A stretch of DNA of 64,000 nucleotides from Sphingopyxis sp. BSN-002 (lineage in GTDB: Bacteria > Pseudomonadota > Alphaproteobacteria > Sphingomonadales > Sphingomonadaceae). Position numbers and translations under genes: made by a program. Location of the stretch: assembly GCF_022024275.1 (NCBI RefSeq), contig NZ_CP091804.1:620001-684000 (forward strand), read 5' to 3'. Shown here one piece after another: positions 24,093-32,614 of this stretch (position 1 is its first letter; each line of letters opens with the position of its first letter). Below the pieces are notes generated by a model. It searched no databases. It worked only from the letters and a program-made list of their open reading frames with translations, and was not told the DNA's origin.

Positions 24093-25195
24093 TCCCGGTT
24101 CCACCCGCCATCCAGCGCTTCCCGTGGAAGCTCATGGCGCTGCTCGGCGCGATCTGCGGCTTCGGCCTGCTCGTCCTCTATTCGGCGGCGGGCGGCAGCT
24201 GGTCGCCGTGGGCGTGGCAGCAAGGCGTGCGCTTCCTCGTCTTCCTCGGCGTCGCGCTCGTCATCGGGCGCTTCCCGCTCCGGATCTTCGAGGACTTCGC
24301 CTATCTCGGCTATATCGCGGTGCTCGTCCTGCTCATGGCGGTCGAACTTCTCGGCTTCGTCGGCGGTGGGAGTCAGCGATGGCTCAACCTCGGCTTCATG
24401 AACCTCCAGCCGTCCGAGCTCATGAAGGTCGCTATCGTGCTCGCGCTCGCGCGCTTCTACACCCAGCTTCCGCCCGGCAACACGCGCACCTTTACCGCGC
24501 TCTGGCCGGCTTTGGTCGCGATCGGTTTTCCCGCTGCGCTCGTGATGCTCCAGCCCGACCTCGGCACCGCGCTCGCGATCTGCATCGGCGGCGTGGTCGT
24601 GATGTTCGTCGCCGGTCTCCCCTTCTGGTGGTTTGGCAGCGCCGCCGCGGCGGGCGCCGCGGCACTCCCCGTGCTCTTCTCGATGCTCCACGATTACCAG
24701 CAGAAGCGCGTGCTGATCTTCCTCGATCCCGAAAGCGACCCTCTCGGCGCCGGCTATCATATCAGCCAGTCGAAGATCGCGATCGGATCGGGCGGCATCG
24801 GCGGCAAGGGCTTCCTCAACGGATCGCAAAGCCACCTCGATTATCTCCCCGAAGGCCACACCGACTTCATCTTCGCGACGATGGCCGAGGAATGGGGCCT
24901 GATCGGCGGGCTCGGCTTGCTGCTTGCCTTCTTCCTGCTGCTGCGCTGGGGCACGCGCGTCGCGATCCGGGCGCGGACGCGCTTTGGCCAGCTCACCGCG
25001 GCGGGCCTGACGATGACGATCTTCTTCTATATCGCGATCAACCTGTCGATGGTGATGGGGATGGCCCCCGTCGTGGGCATCCCGTTGCCGCTCTTCTCCT
25101 ACGGCGGGTCGTCGATGCTGACGATCATGACCTGCGTCGGCATCATTTTGGCGATCGAGAACGACAGCAAAACGGGCACGCGCCGCTTTCATTGA
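24089..25195 (+). CDS. rodA: Rod shape-determining protein RodA (SEDS glycosyltransferase)
   Basis: A 368-residue SEDS peptidoglycan glycosyltransferase acting with PBP2. Multiple transmembrane helices are evident, with the SEDS motifs GGGSQRWLNLGFMNLQPSEL, MLQPDLGTAL, SDPLGAGYHISQSKIAIGSGG (a short gap from GxGxxxGS), FLPEGHTDF-like YLPEGHTDFIFATMAEEWG containing the catalytic-loop Asp, and GIPLPLFSYGGSSML. The ATG at 24089 overlaps the mrdA stop. It ends the mreBCD-mrdA-rodA operon about 110 bases before tRNA-Lys. Confidence 0.95.
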   Translation: MIPVPPAIQRFPWKLMALLGAICGFGLLVLYSAAGGSWSPWAWQQGVRFLVFLGVALVIGRFPLRIFEDFAYLGYIAVLVLLMAVELLGFVGGGSQRWLNLGFMNLQPSELMKVAIVLALARFYTQLPPGNTRTFTALWPALVAIGFPAALVMLQPDLGTALAICIGGVVVMFVAGLPFWWFGSAAAAGAAALPVLFSMLHDYQQKRVLIFLDPESDPLGAGYHISQSKIAIGSGGIGGKGFLNGSQSHLDYLPEGHTDFIFATMAEEWGLIGGLGLLLAFFLLLRWGTRVAIRARTRFGQLTAAGLTMTIFFYIAINLSMVMGMAPVVGIPLPLFSYGGSSMLTIMTCVGIILAIENDSKTGTRRFH

Positions 25196-25306
25196 TAAAA
25201 ATTTCGATTTGGCCATTGCCAAGGCCAAAGCACCATGATAGCGGGCCGCTCTCTTCGCGAGACAGGGAGTTTTTCCGGCCTCGCAAAGACTGCCGAAATG
25301 GCACGT

Positions 25307-25382
<76 letters not shown>

Positions 25383-25460
25383 TTTCCTTGCGATGATCAA
25401 CTAATATGACCGCAGCGTGCGGACAGGTTTCAATCGTGGTCCGGAGTGGCCCGATCGACG

Positions 25461-26105
25461 CTATGCGTCGCGTTGGCCATATTGCCTGAAGGCGCCGATG
25501 ATCCGCTCCATCTCGGCGCTATCAAGCAGCTTGGGACCCCCTATTGCCAGGGTTCCGCAATAGACTGCCGCCTGCTCCTCGATTTCCTCGGCGATCGCCA
25601 TGGCGACCGAAAGTCTGGGACCCAGCGCGATCAGACCGTGGTTCGCCATCAGGCAGGCGAGACGACCGTCGAGCGTCCGCACAACGCCCTGAGCAAGTTC
25701 CTCGCTGCCGAATGTCGCGTAGGGCGCGACCGGAACGCTGGCTCCGCCGCTGACCGCAACCATATAATGAAGCGGCGGGATTTCGAGGTGCGCGCACGCG
25801 AGGATGGTCGAATGGCGGGCGTGACAATGGACGATCGCATTCACGTCGGGCCGGCCCCTGTATACGCCCATGTGCATCTGCCATTCGCTCGACGGACGGG
25901 CGGAGCCGGCCGATGTGGTCCCGTCGCCGTCGACAAAGACCATGAGGTCGGGGGTCAGACTGTCGGGCGTTACGCCCGAAGGCGTGACGAACATGCCGGC
26001 CGCGAAACGGACCGAGAGATTGCCCGATGTCCCGCGATTGAGGCCGCGCGCATCAAGCGCCCGCATGCCGTCCACCAACTGCCGCCGCGCTTCCTCTTCG
26101 GTCAT
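25461..26105 (-). CDS. Class II aldolase/adducin family protein
   Basis: A 214-residue zinc-dependent aldolase of the fuculose/rhamnulose-1-phosphate and ribulose-5-phosphate epimerase fold. Visible site residues are the phosphate-binding RGTSGNLSVR, the catalytic Glu in SSEWQMH, the Zn ligands of IVHCHARHST (His-x-His) and a third Zn ligand in MANHGLIALG. The substrate is probably a phosphorylated sugar or hydroxy-ketone made by the upstream kinase. Its ATG overlaps the kinase stop (ATGA). It is the last gene of a TonB receptor-aminotransferase-kinase-aldolase operon. L-fuculose-phosphate aldolase is only the nearest named activity. Confidence 0.85.
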   Translation of the reverse strand: MTEEEARRQLVDGMRALDARGLNRGTSGNLSVRFAAGMFVTPSGVTPDSLTPDLMVFVDGDGTTSAGSARPSSEWQMHMGVYRGRPDVNAIVHCHARHSTILACAHLEIPPLHYMVAVSGGASVPVAPYATFGSEELAQGVVRTLDGRLACLMANHGLIALGPRLSVAMAIAEEIEEQAAVYCGTLAIGGPKLLDSAEMERIIGAFRQYGQRDA

Positions 26106-27052
26106 CCCGCTTCTCCCCTCCCCGGCGCATCACGCATGAATTCCAGCGTCCGGTCATAGCTTTCCAGCTTGCCCAGCGTTCCCACGGCGAGCGCGACCTG
26201 TGCGGCGGTCGCGACGCCGATGCGCAGCGCTTCGGCGGGATCGAGGCCGCGTGCGCGCCCGGCGATATAGCCCGCACACAGGCTGTCGCCGCAACTGGTC
26301 GTATCGACGGGTTCGATCCTGTGCGCGGGCACATGGATCTGCCGGTCGGGCAGGACGAGCAGCGCCCCCTCGCTGCCCATCTTGATCAGGCAACCGCCCG
26401 CTCCCCGTGCCATGAAGCGCCGCGCGCCTTCGACGGGGTCGCCGGTTGCAGCCAGAGCGCGCACTTCCGCAAGGCTCGGCATGAACAGGTCGACATGCGG
26501 CAAAAGGAGATCGAGATCGGCCTGCGCTGCATCCGACGGCGCGATCAGGTCGCACGATGTGAAAACGCCGCGCGCGCGCGCCTCGCGCAGCAGGTCGGCG
26601 CCCTTCCCGGCTGCACCCGGAAAGCCCACACCGCCCCAGTGGACGGCGGCGGTGCGGGCCAGTGCGGCAAAGACCGCATCGGTAACGGGAGCAAAGATGC
26701 TCGCGCCCAGCATGTGCCAGTTCGGACGCTCGCCGTCCGGACGGATCGGCAGGACCGTGGTCGACGTTGGCCTGTCCGGATCGATCGAAAGCAGGCTTGT
26801 ATCCACACCGGCCGCATCGAACATCGACCGGACGATCTGTCCCTGCGGATCGTCGCCGACCGCCGAGGCGACCCCCGCTCGCAGGCCGAGCTTCTGCGCC
26901 ACGAGCGCGGTTCCGCCGGCGGTTCCGGCAGGAGAGAGGACGATCTTCTCGACCAGCTCGCCGTTCCCCCCTTCCGGCAGTGACGCTACCGGATGGACGG
27001 TGATGTCGATCGTCGTGAGGCCGATCGCGAGCAGGTCGAGCGGCTGATCCAC
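26102..27052 (-). CDS. PfkB-family sugar kinase
   Basis: A 316-residue ribokinase-like kinase. The N-terminus carries a variant sugar-binding region (LPEGGNGELVEKIVLSPAGTAGGTALVAQKLG, a GGxxxN-like start). The C-terminal signature is DTTSCGDSLCAGYIAGRARG, with the catalytic Asp in CGD; the usual GAGD anion hole reads SCGD here, a minor variant. It should phosphorylate the product of the upstream aminotransferase, or a related polyol or keto sugar, before aldol cleavage. It lies two bases after the aminotransferase and overlaps the aldolase. Confidence 0.86.
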   Translation of the reverse strand: MDQPLDLLAIGLTTIDITVHPVASLPEGGNGELVEKIVLSPAGTAGGTALVAQKLGLRAGVASAVGDDPQGQIVRSMFDAAGVDTSLLSIDPDRPTSTTVLPIRPDGERPNWHMLGASIFAPVTDAVFAALARTAAVHWGGVGFPGAAGKGADLLREARARGVFTSCDLIAPSDAAQADLDLLLPHVDLFMPSLAEVRALAATGDPVEGARRFMARGAGGCLIKMGSEGALLVLPDRQIHVPAHRIEPVDTTSCGDSLCAGYIAGRARGLDPAEALRIGVATAAQVALAVGTLGKLESYDRTLEFMRDAPGRGEAG

Positions 27053-27054
27053 GA

Positions 27055-28335
27055 TCAGGCGTGCTCCGCCTGCGCGGCCGCGAGCATCACGAGGATCGGA
27101 TGCGGCTCCAGCGTCGCGCGACGCTGCGCAACCGCGGCGAACGCCTCGTCAGCGACGGCGATGGTTCGATCGATATCGGCCTCGGACATCGCGGCGCACA
27201 GGAACATGTTATGCCAGGGATGCATGTAGATACCCCGCGCCAGCATCTCCTCGGCCCAGCCGTAACCGACGCGGAAGTCCGGATCGTCGGCGAACATGAT
27301 CTGCGGCATCTGCACCGGCCCGGTCTGGCGCAGCGTGAAGCCGTTTTTCGTCGCCGCCGCGCCGAGCCCCGAACGCAGCCGCTCGCCGAGCCGGACGCCA
27401 TGTTCGAGATAGTCGGTCTCGCGGATGATGCGCAGCGTCTCGATCGCGGCGGCCATCGGCACCGCCGACAGCCAGAAAGAACCGGTCGCATAGATCGCGC
27501 CCGCCCCGTCACGGCAGCTGTCCGATCCGAGCAGCGCCGAAATCGGATGACCGTTGGCGAAGCATTTGCCCCATGCGCTGAGGTCGGGACGGACACCCAG
27601 TTCGCTCCAGCTGCTGCCGCGTGCGAGGCGGAAACCCGCCCGCACTTCGTCGACGATCAGCATTGCGCCTTCCCGGTCGCATAGTTCGCGCGCGCGGCGG
27701 GCATAGGCCGGATCGGGCGCTTCCTGGTCGATAAAGGCATCGTGACGGAACGGCGATGCAAAGATCGCGGCGAGATCGTCTCCGGCGGCCGCGACCGCCG
27801 CTTCGAGACTGGCGACATCGTTGTACGCATAGGTGCGCACGTGCGCGCGGTCCTCGGCCACGGTGCCCGCAGGGATCGGCGTGCACCATGGCGCGGCGCC
27901 GTGATAGGCCCCCTGCGCCACCAGCACGACGCGCTTGCCCGTCTGGGCACGGGCACTGCTCATCGCCATCGTCGTCGCGTCGGTGCCATTCTTGCAGAAC
28001 ATCGCCCAATCGGCATGATCGACCATCGACACCAGCGTTTCGGCGAGTTCCACCATCAACGGCGACGGTCCGGTCAGCGTGTCTCCCAGTGCCGCCTGCG
28101 CCTGCGCCGCCGCCTCGACGCGCGCGTCGCGATAGCCGAGCAGGCTGGGGCCATAGGCGCACATATAGTCGAGGTACCGGTTGCCGTCGGCATCCCAGAT
28201 ATAGGCGCCCTCTGCGCGGCTGAAGAATTGCGGAAAACTGTCCGGCAGCATCCGCACCGATTCATGGCCGTACATGCCGTTCGGAATGACTCTGAGCGCG
28301 CGTGCGCGCAGCGCCGCGTCCTGCGTCCTGTTCAT
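27055..28335 (-). CDS. Class III PLP aminotransferase (glutamate-1-semialdehyde aminomutase-like)
   Basis: A 426-residue fold-type I PLP enzyme. It shows the N-terminal substrate region FFSRAEGAYIWDADGNRYLDYMCAYGP, the cofactor loop CKNGTDATTMAMSSARAQTG, AYHGAAPWC, LIVDEVRAGFR with the PLP-binding Asp, and SAWGKCFANGHPISALLG with the Schiff-base Lys. It resembles HemL, but the catabolic operon context argues against tetrapyrrole synthesis. It more likely deaminates or transfers the amino group of an amino sugar, amino alcohol or beta-amino acid taken up by the adjacent TonB receptor. It lies 58 bases after the receptor gene. Confidence 0.86.
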   Translation of the reverse strand: MNRTQDAALRARALRVIPNGMYGHESVRMLPDSFPQFFSRAEGAYIWDADGNRYLDYMCAYGPSLLGYRDARVEAAAQAQAALGDTLTGPSPLMVELAETLVSMVDHADWAMFCKNGTDATTMAMSSARAQTGKRVVLVAQGAYHGAAPWCTPIPAGTVAEDRAHVRTYAYNDVASLEAAVAAAGDDLAAIFASPFRHDAFIDQEAPDPAYARRARELCDREGAMLIVDEVRAGFRLARGSSWSELGVRPDLSAWGKCFANGHPISALLGSDSCRDGAGAIYATGSFWLSAVPMAAAIETLRIIRETDYLEHGVRLGERLRSGLGAAATKNGFTLRQTGPVQMPQIMFADDPDFRVGYGWAEEMLARGIYMHPWHNMFLCAAMSEADIDRTIAVADEAFAAVAQRRATLEPHPILVMLAAAQAEHA

Positions 28336-28393
28336 GTCGATCTCGCTTGCTATGCCCCGGCGCGCCGCCCGTGCGGAACGCCGGGACGGGTTT

Positions 28394-30616
28394 CTAGAAT
28401 TTCACGACGGCCTGGATGCCATAGGTCGCGGGGTCGTTGTAATTGATCTGGTCCATCGTCACGACGGGCGAGATATAGGTGATGTAGCGCGTGCCGGTGA
28501 AGTTCTTCGCCCACAGGGCCACCTCGAAATTCTCGTCGGGCGACAGCCACGACAGGCGCGCGTTGGCGGTGCCATAGGGCTTCACGCGATTGGCCTGGAC
28601 ATTGTCGGGGGTCAGGAAGACCTCCGACTGGAGGCTGCCGTCGACGCGCAGCCGCAGCGAGCTGTCGCCCGGTAACGGCTGGGTCAGCGAGAAGCCCGCC
28701 GAGATTGCGACATCGGGCGCGTTGACGAGCCGGTTACCCGAATAATCGTCGGCGGCGAGCGCCGTGAAATCCTTGTAGCGCGCGTGGAGCAGGCTGGCGT
28801 TGACGAAGGCATCGAAATAGCGCGAGGGCCGCGCCTGCAACTCGACTTCGAGGCCATAAAGTTCGGCATTGCCCGCGTTGAGCTTGCGCTGCACCGGTAG
28901 CACGCCGGATGTATCGAACACGAAAACCTGCAGGTCGCGATAGTCGTAATAGAAGGCGGCGGCGTTGAAGCGCAGCTTTCTATCGAGCAGGTCGCTCTTG
29001 AACCCCGCCTCATAGGCATAGAGTTTTTCGGAACGGAAGGGCTGAAGCTGCGCGGGATCGCTCGACGAACCGCCCGCGAAACCGCCGCTGTTATACCCCT
29101 TCGACGACGAGGCATAGAACAGCAGATTGTCGGTCGCCTGGAACGACAGCGCGGCGCGCCACGACAGGTCCTTGAAGGTTTTCGACCCGGTAAAGTCGAG
29201 CACCGGGACGGTGATCACGTCGTCGAAGAAGCTGTGGAAATCGAAATCGATGCTGTCGCTCGAATAGCGGAGCCCCCCGGTCAGCGTCAGCCGGTCGGTC
29301 AGCTTGACATCGGCCTGCGCGAAGGCCGCCCAGCTCTCGGTTTTCTGCGTGTAGGGATAGGCGAAATTGCCGATCGAATTGACGGGGTCGAGCGTCCCCA
29401 GCAGATCGTCGGGATCGCGGAAGACACGCAGGATGTCGAACGCGCTTTCGGTGACCAGCTTGTCATGGAAATAATAGCCGCCGACGATCCAGTTGACGCT
29501 ATTCTCGCCCTTCGACTGGAGGCGGATTTCCTGGCTGAACTGTTGCGGCCGGTCGATATAGGTCGCGGTCAGCACATTGTTCGGGCTGGCGTCGGTATCC
29601 TCGATGGTGCTCCGACGGACCTGTTCATAAGCGCTGATCGAGGTCAGCGAGACGCCGCCCATGTCGATGCTGGCAGTCAGCGAGCCGCCGAACACATTGA
29701 CACGCTCCTGCCCCTCGATGTCATAGTCGCCGGCGTTGAGATCGCCGTCGGTGTCGGCATAGCCAAGGCCGTCGAGCGGCACGCCATCGGCAAAATTCGG
29801 ATTGCCGGCAAAGTCGACGCCCTGCCCGCGATGCTGGAACTGGCGTGCGCCGCCGCGGTTCTGGCCGCCATGAACGATCGCGCGGATCAGGATATCGGAA
29901 TTCGGCGTAAAATCGACGATCGCACGGCCCGCCCACATGTCGAGGTCGTTAAGCTTGTTCCCGGTAACGCGGTTAAGCAGCCAGCCGTCGCGGCGCAGAT
30001 AGGTGCCCGCGACGCGCGCCTTCAACACGTCACCGGCGATCGGACCCCCAACCCCGCCTTCGACCTGTACCTCGTTATAGCGGCCGTATGAAATCGCCGC
30101 ATTCGCGCTGAATTCGTCCGTCGGCTTACGCGAGGAAAAGCGGATCGCACCGGCCGTGGTGTTGCGTCCGTAAAGCGTCCCCTGCGGTCCCTTCAGCACT
30201 TCGATACCGTCGCTGTCGAAGACGTTGAACAATTTGCCCGCGTTCGCGCCGAGAAACACGTCGTCGACATAGACGCCGACCGCACCGGTGGTATTCGAGT
30301 TGAAGTCGCCGATGCCAACGCCGCGCAGGAACAGCGAGGTCGTCGTCGCCGATGTACCCGCCTGCGACGACAGGCCCGGGACGAGGATCGCCAGATCGCG
30401 AGGGTCGCGGATTCCGACCTCGGTCAGCGCTTCGCCACTGATCGCGGTGATGCTGATCGGAACGTCCTGGATATTCTGTTCACGACGCTGCGCGGTGACG
30501 ACGATTTCGCCGATGCCGTCGTCGGCGGAGGTGGCGCCATCGCCATCCTGCGCGAAGGCCGTGGCCGGCACGAGCGCCAGCAGCGAGACCGAAAGCATTG
30601 CAAATGCGCGTTTCAT
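28394..30616 (-). CDS. TonB-dependent outer-membrane receptor (aminotransferase operon)
   Basis: A 740-residue receptor for active uptake across the outer membrane. The signal MKRAFAMLSVSLLALVPATAFA is followed by TonB box GEIVVTAQRRE, the plug (DVPISITAISGEAL, SLFLRGVGIGDF, EVLKGPQGTLYGRNTTAGAI) and a 22-strand-type barrel ending in VVKF with a C-terminal Phe. There is no STN domain, so no FecR-type signalling. ATG 30616 has GAAGGGGA upstream. It heads the operon with aminotransferase, kinase and aldolase and is divergent from TetR-MFS. The ligand is unknown, probably an amino-bearing carbohydrate-like compound. Confidence 0.93.
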   Translation of the reverse strand: MKRAFAMLSVSLLALVPATAFAQDGDGATSADDGIGEIVVTAQRREQNIQDVPISITAISGEALTEVGIRDPRDLAILVPGLSSQAGTSATTTSLFLRGVGIGDFNSNTTGAVGVYVDDVFLGANAGKLFNVFDSDGIEVLKGPQGTLYGRNTTAGAIRFSSRKPTDEFSANAAISYGRYNEVQVEGGVGGPIAGDVLKARVAGTYLRRDGWLLNRVTGNKLNDLDMWAGRAIVDFTPNSDILIRAIVHGGQNRGGARQFQHRGQGVDFAGNPNFADGVPLDGLGYADTDGDLNAGDYDIEGQERVNVFGGSLTASIDMGGVSLTSISAYEQVRRSTIEDTDASPNNVLTATYIDRPQQFSQEIRLQSKGENSVNWIVGGYYFHDKLVTESAFDILRVFRDPDDLLGTLDPVNSIGNFAYPYTQKTESWAAFAQADVKLTDRLTLTGGLRYSSDSIDFDFHSFFDDVITVPVLDFTGSKTFKDLSWRAALSFQATDNLLFYASSSKGYNSGGFAGGSSSDPAQLQPFRSEKLYAYEAGFKSDLLDRKLRFNAAAFYYDYRDLQVFVFDTSGVLPVQRKLNAGNAELYGLEVELQARPSRYFDAFVNASLLHARYKDFTALAADDYSGNRLVNAPDVAISAGFSLTQPLPGDSSLRLRVDGSLQSEVFLTPDNVQANRVKPYGTANARLSWLSPDENFEVALWAKNFTGTRYITYISPVVTMDQINYNDPATYGIQAVVKF

Positions 30617-30769
30617 CGACGTCCCCTTCTCAATATCAGAATATTTTCCGGTTTTGTGATCGAGAATCTGCCGATATGTCAAGAAATTTAAAAATATTGT
30701 GCCTAAATTCGGATTTTTGGTTGATTTGTGCGCGGTTTTACCAATGATGCCCCGATGACAGGAGCGCGC
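30617..30769. promoter_or_regulatory. AT-rich divergent promoter region between TonB receptor and TetR genes
   Basis: This 153-base gap is conspicuously AT-rich against its surroundings (for example AAGAAATTTAAAAATATT at 30680-30697). It must hold both divergent promoters. Imperfect dyads such as AATATCAGAATATT are present, but no convincing long palindrome is visible. The TetR protein encoded to the right is the obvious candidate to bind here. Confidence 0.6.
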
Positions 30770-31429
30770 ATGACGAAGAATGAAACGGTCCGGCCGGAAA
30801 TACGGCGTCCAGCGCAGAAGCGGAGCCGGGCCCGGTTCGAGGCAATTCTCGACGGCGCCGAGCGCCTGCTCGACACGCTGCCTCCCGCCTCGATCAGCAT
30901 TCCAGCGATCGCGACCGAGGTCGGCATCTCGCCGCCGTCGATCTATCACTTCTTCCCCGAGCCGCAGCTTGTGTTCAGCGCGCTTGCCGAACGTTATCTC
31001 AAGCGTTTCGAGGAGCGCGTACTGACCGACGTTCCCGAAAACATCGAAAGCTGGCAGGATCTGCAGACGCTCCAGTATCGTGCCGCGCAAAAATGGTTCA
31101 ACGAGCATCCTGCCGCACGGCAGGTCCTGCTCGAAGGCCCCGCTTGGTCGTCCGACATTCGCCTGCAGGATCTCGACAGCAATTTCGTCACGGCCGGGCG
31201 GAGCATCGAACTGATGACGCAGATGTTCGTGATGCCCGAGATCCCCGACCTTCACGACCGGCTGGTCGAGGTCATCGTCATCAACGACGCGATCTGGTCG
31301 CTGTCGATCCATCGCCACGGTCATATCACCGACGAGATGGAGGAGCAGGCGCGCCGCGCGCGCATTGCCTATTCGCGGACCTTCCTCCCCGAATATCTGC
31401 CGCTTCGTGCAAAGGAGCAGCCCGCGTGA
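30770..31429 (+). CDS. TetR-family transcriptional regulator
   Basis: A 219-residue regulator. The HTH is at about residues 13-60 (RSRARFEAILDGAERLLDT, ISIPAIATEVGISPPSIYHFFPEPQLVFSALAERYL). The all-helical ligand domain shows no family-specific motif. Three in-frame ATGs exist; the one at 30770 has ACAGGAG five bases upstream and is preferred. It overlaps the following MFS gene by GTGA and probably represses that gene and the divergent TonB-receptor operon until the substrate appears. Confidence 0.87.
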   Translation: MTKNETVRPEIRRPAQKRSRARFEAILDGAERLLDTLPPASISIPAIATEVGISPPSIYHFFPEPQLVFSALAERYLKRFEERVLTDVPENIESWQDLQTLQYRAAQKWFNEHPAARQVLLEGPAWSSDIRLQDLDSNFVTAGRSIELMTQMFVMPEIPDLHDRLVEVIVINDAIWSLSIHRHGHITDEMEEQARRARIAYSRTFLPEYLPLRAKEQPA

Positions 31430-32589
31430 CCGCCGTCCTGTCGCCGGTCAGCGGCCGGACCCTCGCGCTTTCGATCCTGATCGGCTCGTGCGCGCTGCTC
31501 GTGCTCGGCGTGCATCCCGTCCTGCTCGGTGCCCTCGTCCAGGAAGGGCGGCTCGCCGACGCACAGGTCGGCAATCTGGTGACGATCGAGATGCTGGCGA
31601 TCGTGCCCGGTTCGCTCGCCGGCATCGGGCTCCTCCGGCGCATCGGCGCGCGCTTCATCGCGGTCGGCGCCGGTCTGGCGATGGGAGGAATCAACCTCTT
31701 CCTCGTCGGGCAGTCAGGCATGACGATGCTGGCAATGACGCGCGCCGTGGCCGGGTTCAGCGAAGGCGTTCTCGTCGCCATAGCGCTCGTCGCTATTTCA
31801 CGCGTCGCGCGGGTCGAACGCGCCAGTGCCATCTTCCTCGCCGTCCAGACGCTGATGCAGGCCATCGTGGCGGCAACGCTGCCGGCGGTCACGATCGCCG
31901 GATCGCGGGTCGATGCGGCCCTTGCCGCGCTCGCCATCGCGGGGGCGGTCGCCGCACTTGCAGCGCTCGCGCTCCCCGCCGAACTGCGACCGACCGAACC
32001 CGACAGCGAGCGCGGTGCGCTGACGCCCGCGAGCCTTGCCGCTCTCAGTTGCGCCGGCCTGTTCCTCGGCGCGATCGTCTCTGTCTGGGGCTATTTCGGG
32101 CTGTGGCTGATCCATTACGGTTATCCGCCGACCTTCGAAGGTACAGCGGTCTCGCTCTGCCTCGTGGCGCAGGTCGTCGGCGCGCTTGCGGCCGCGCGTT
32201 TCGGCGAACGCCTGCCCAGCCGCCAGACGATCATCGGATGCGCGATCGTCGGCGCCGGACTGGTTGGCGCTTTCTATCTCGCGCGCGGCAGCGCGGGCGC
32301 GATCATCGCGGTAAGCCTCGCCTTCGGCTTCGTCTGGCTGTTCACCCTGCCCTTTTTCGCGGGCTGGCTGATCGAGATCGATCCGGCCCGCCGGGCGGTG
32401 CTCTATCTGACTGCATTCCAGTTGGGCGGGGCGGCCCTGTTGCCATCGCTCGCGGGTATCGCCGTCGGGGCATGGTCGATCAACGCGGCGCTGATGTTTG
32501 CCGGCTGCGCCTTCCTGTTGCTCGCAATGACCGCAAGCCTCTCGACAAGGACGGGGGCAGTGCCGCGGACAGAGACAGCGAACGACTAG
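31426..32589 (+). CDS. Major facilitator superfamily transporter
   Basis: A 387-residue protein with about twelve hydrophobic helices in two halves, for example LALSILIGSCALLVLGVHPVLL, LAGIGLLRRIGARFIAVGAGLAMGG (the loop 2-3 region has GLLRRIGARF, like the MFS A motif), SEGVLVAIALVAIS, and the second half from about residue 205. The GTG at 31426 overlaps the TetR stop, with AAAGGAG upstream. It probably carries the TonB-receptor substrate over the inner membrane, or exports an inhibitor. The substrate is not predictable from sequence. Confidence 0.82.
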   Translation: MTAVLSPVSGRTLALSILIGSCALLVLGVHPVLLGALVQEGRLADAQVGNLVTIEMLAIVPGSLAGIGLLRRIGARFIAVGAGLAMGGINLFLVGQSGMTMLAMTRAVAGFSEGVLVAIALVAISRVARVERASAIFLAVQTLMQAIVAATLPAVTIAGSRVDAALAALAIAGAVAALAALALPAELRPTEPDSERGALTPASLAALSCAGLFLGAIVSVWGYFGLWLIHYGYPPTFEGTAVSLCLVAQVVGALAAARFGERLPSRQTIIGCAIVGAGLVGAFYLARGSAGAIIAVSLAFGFVWLFTLPFFAGWLIEIDPARRAVLYLTAFQLGGAALLPSLAGIAVGAWSINAALMFAGCAFLLLAMTASLSTRTGAVPRTETAND

Positions 32590-32614
32590 TTACCGGTCGC
32601 CGAAGTCATGCAGT

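Noticed and set aside
25383..25460. Attachment site or integrase remnant beside tRNA-Lys
   Set aside because: The 78 bases show no repeat of the tRNA end and no recombinase coding sequence.
27055..28335. hemL (glutamate-1-semialdehyde aminomutase)
   Set aside because: The fold matches, but the gene sits in a TonB receptor-kinase-aldolase operon, so a housekeeping heme role is unlikely.
28394..31324. A 976-codon frame extending the first TonB receptor upstream
   Set aside because: The extra codons read antisense through the TetR gene and the promoter region; the signal peptide starts at 30616.
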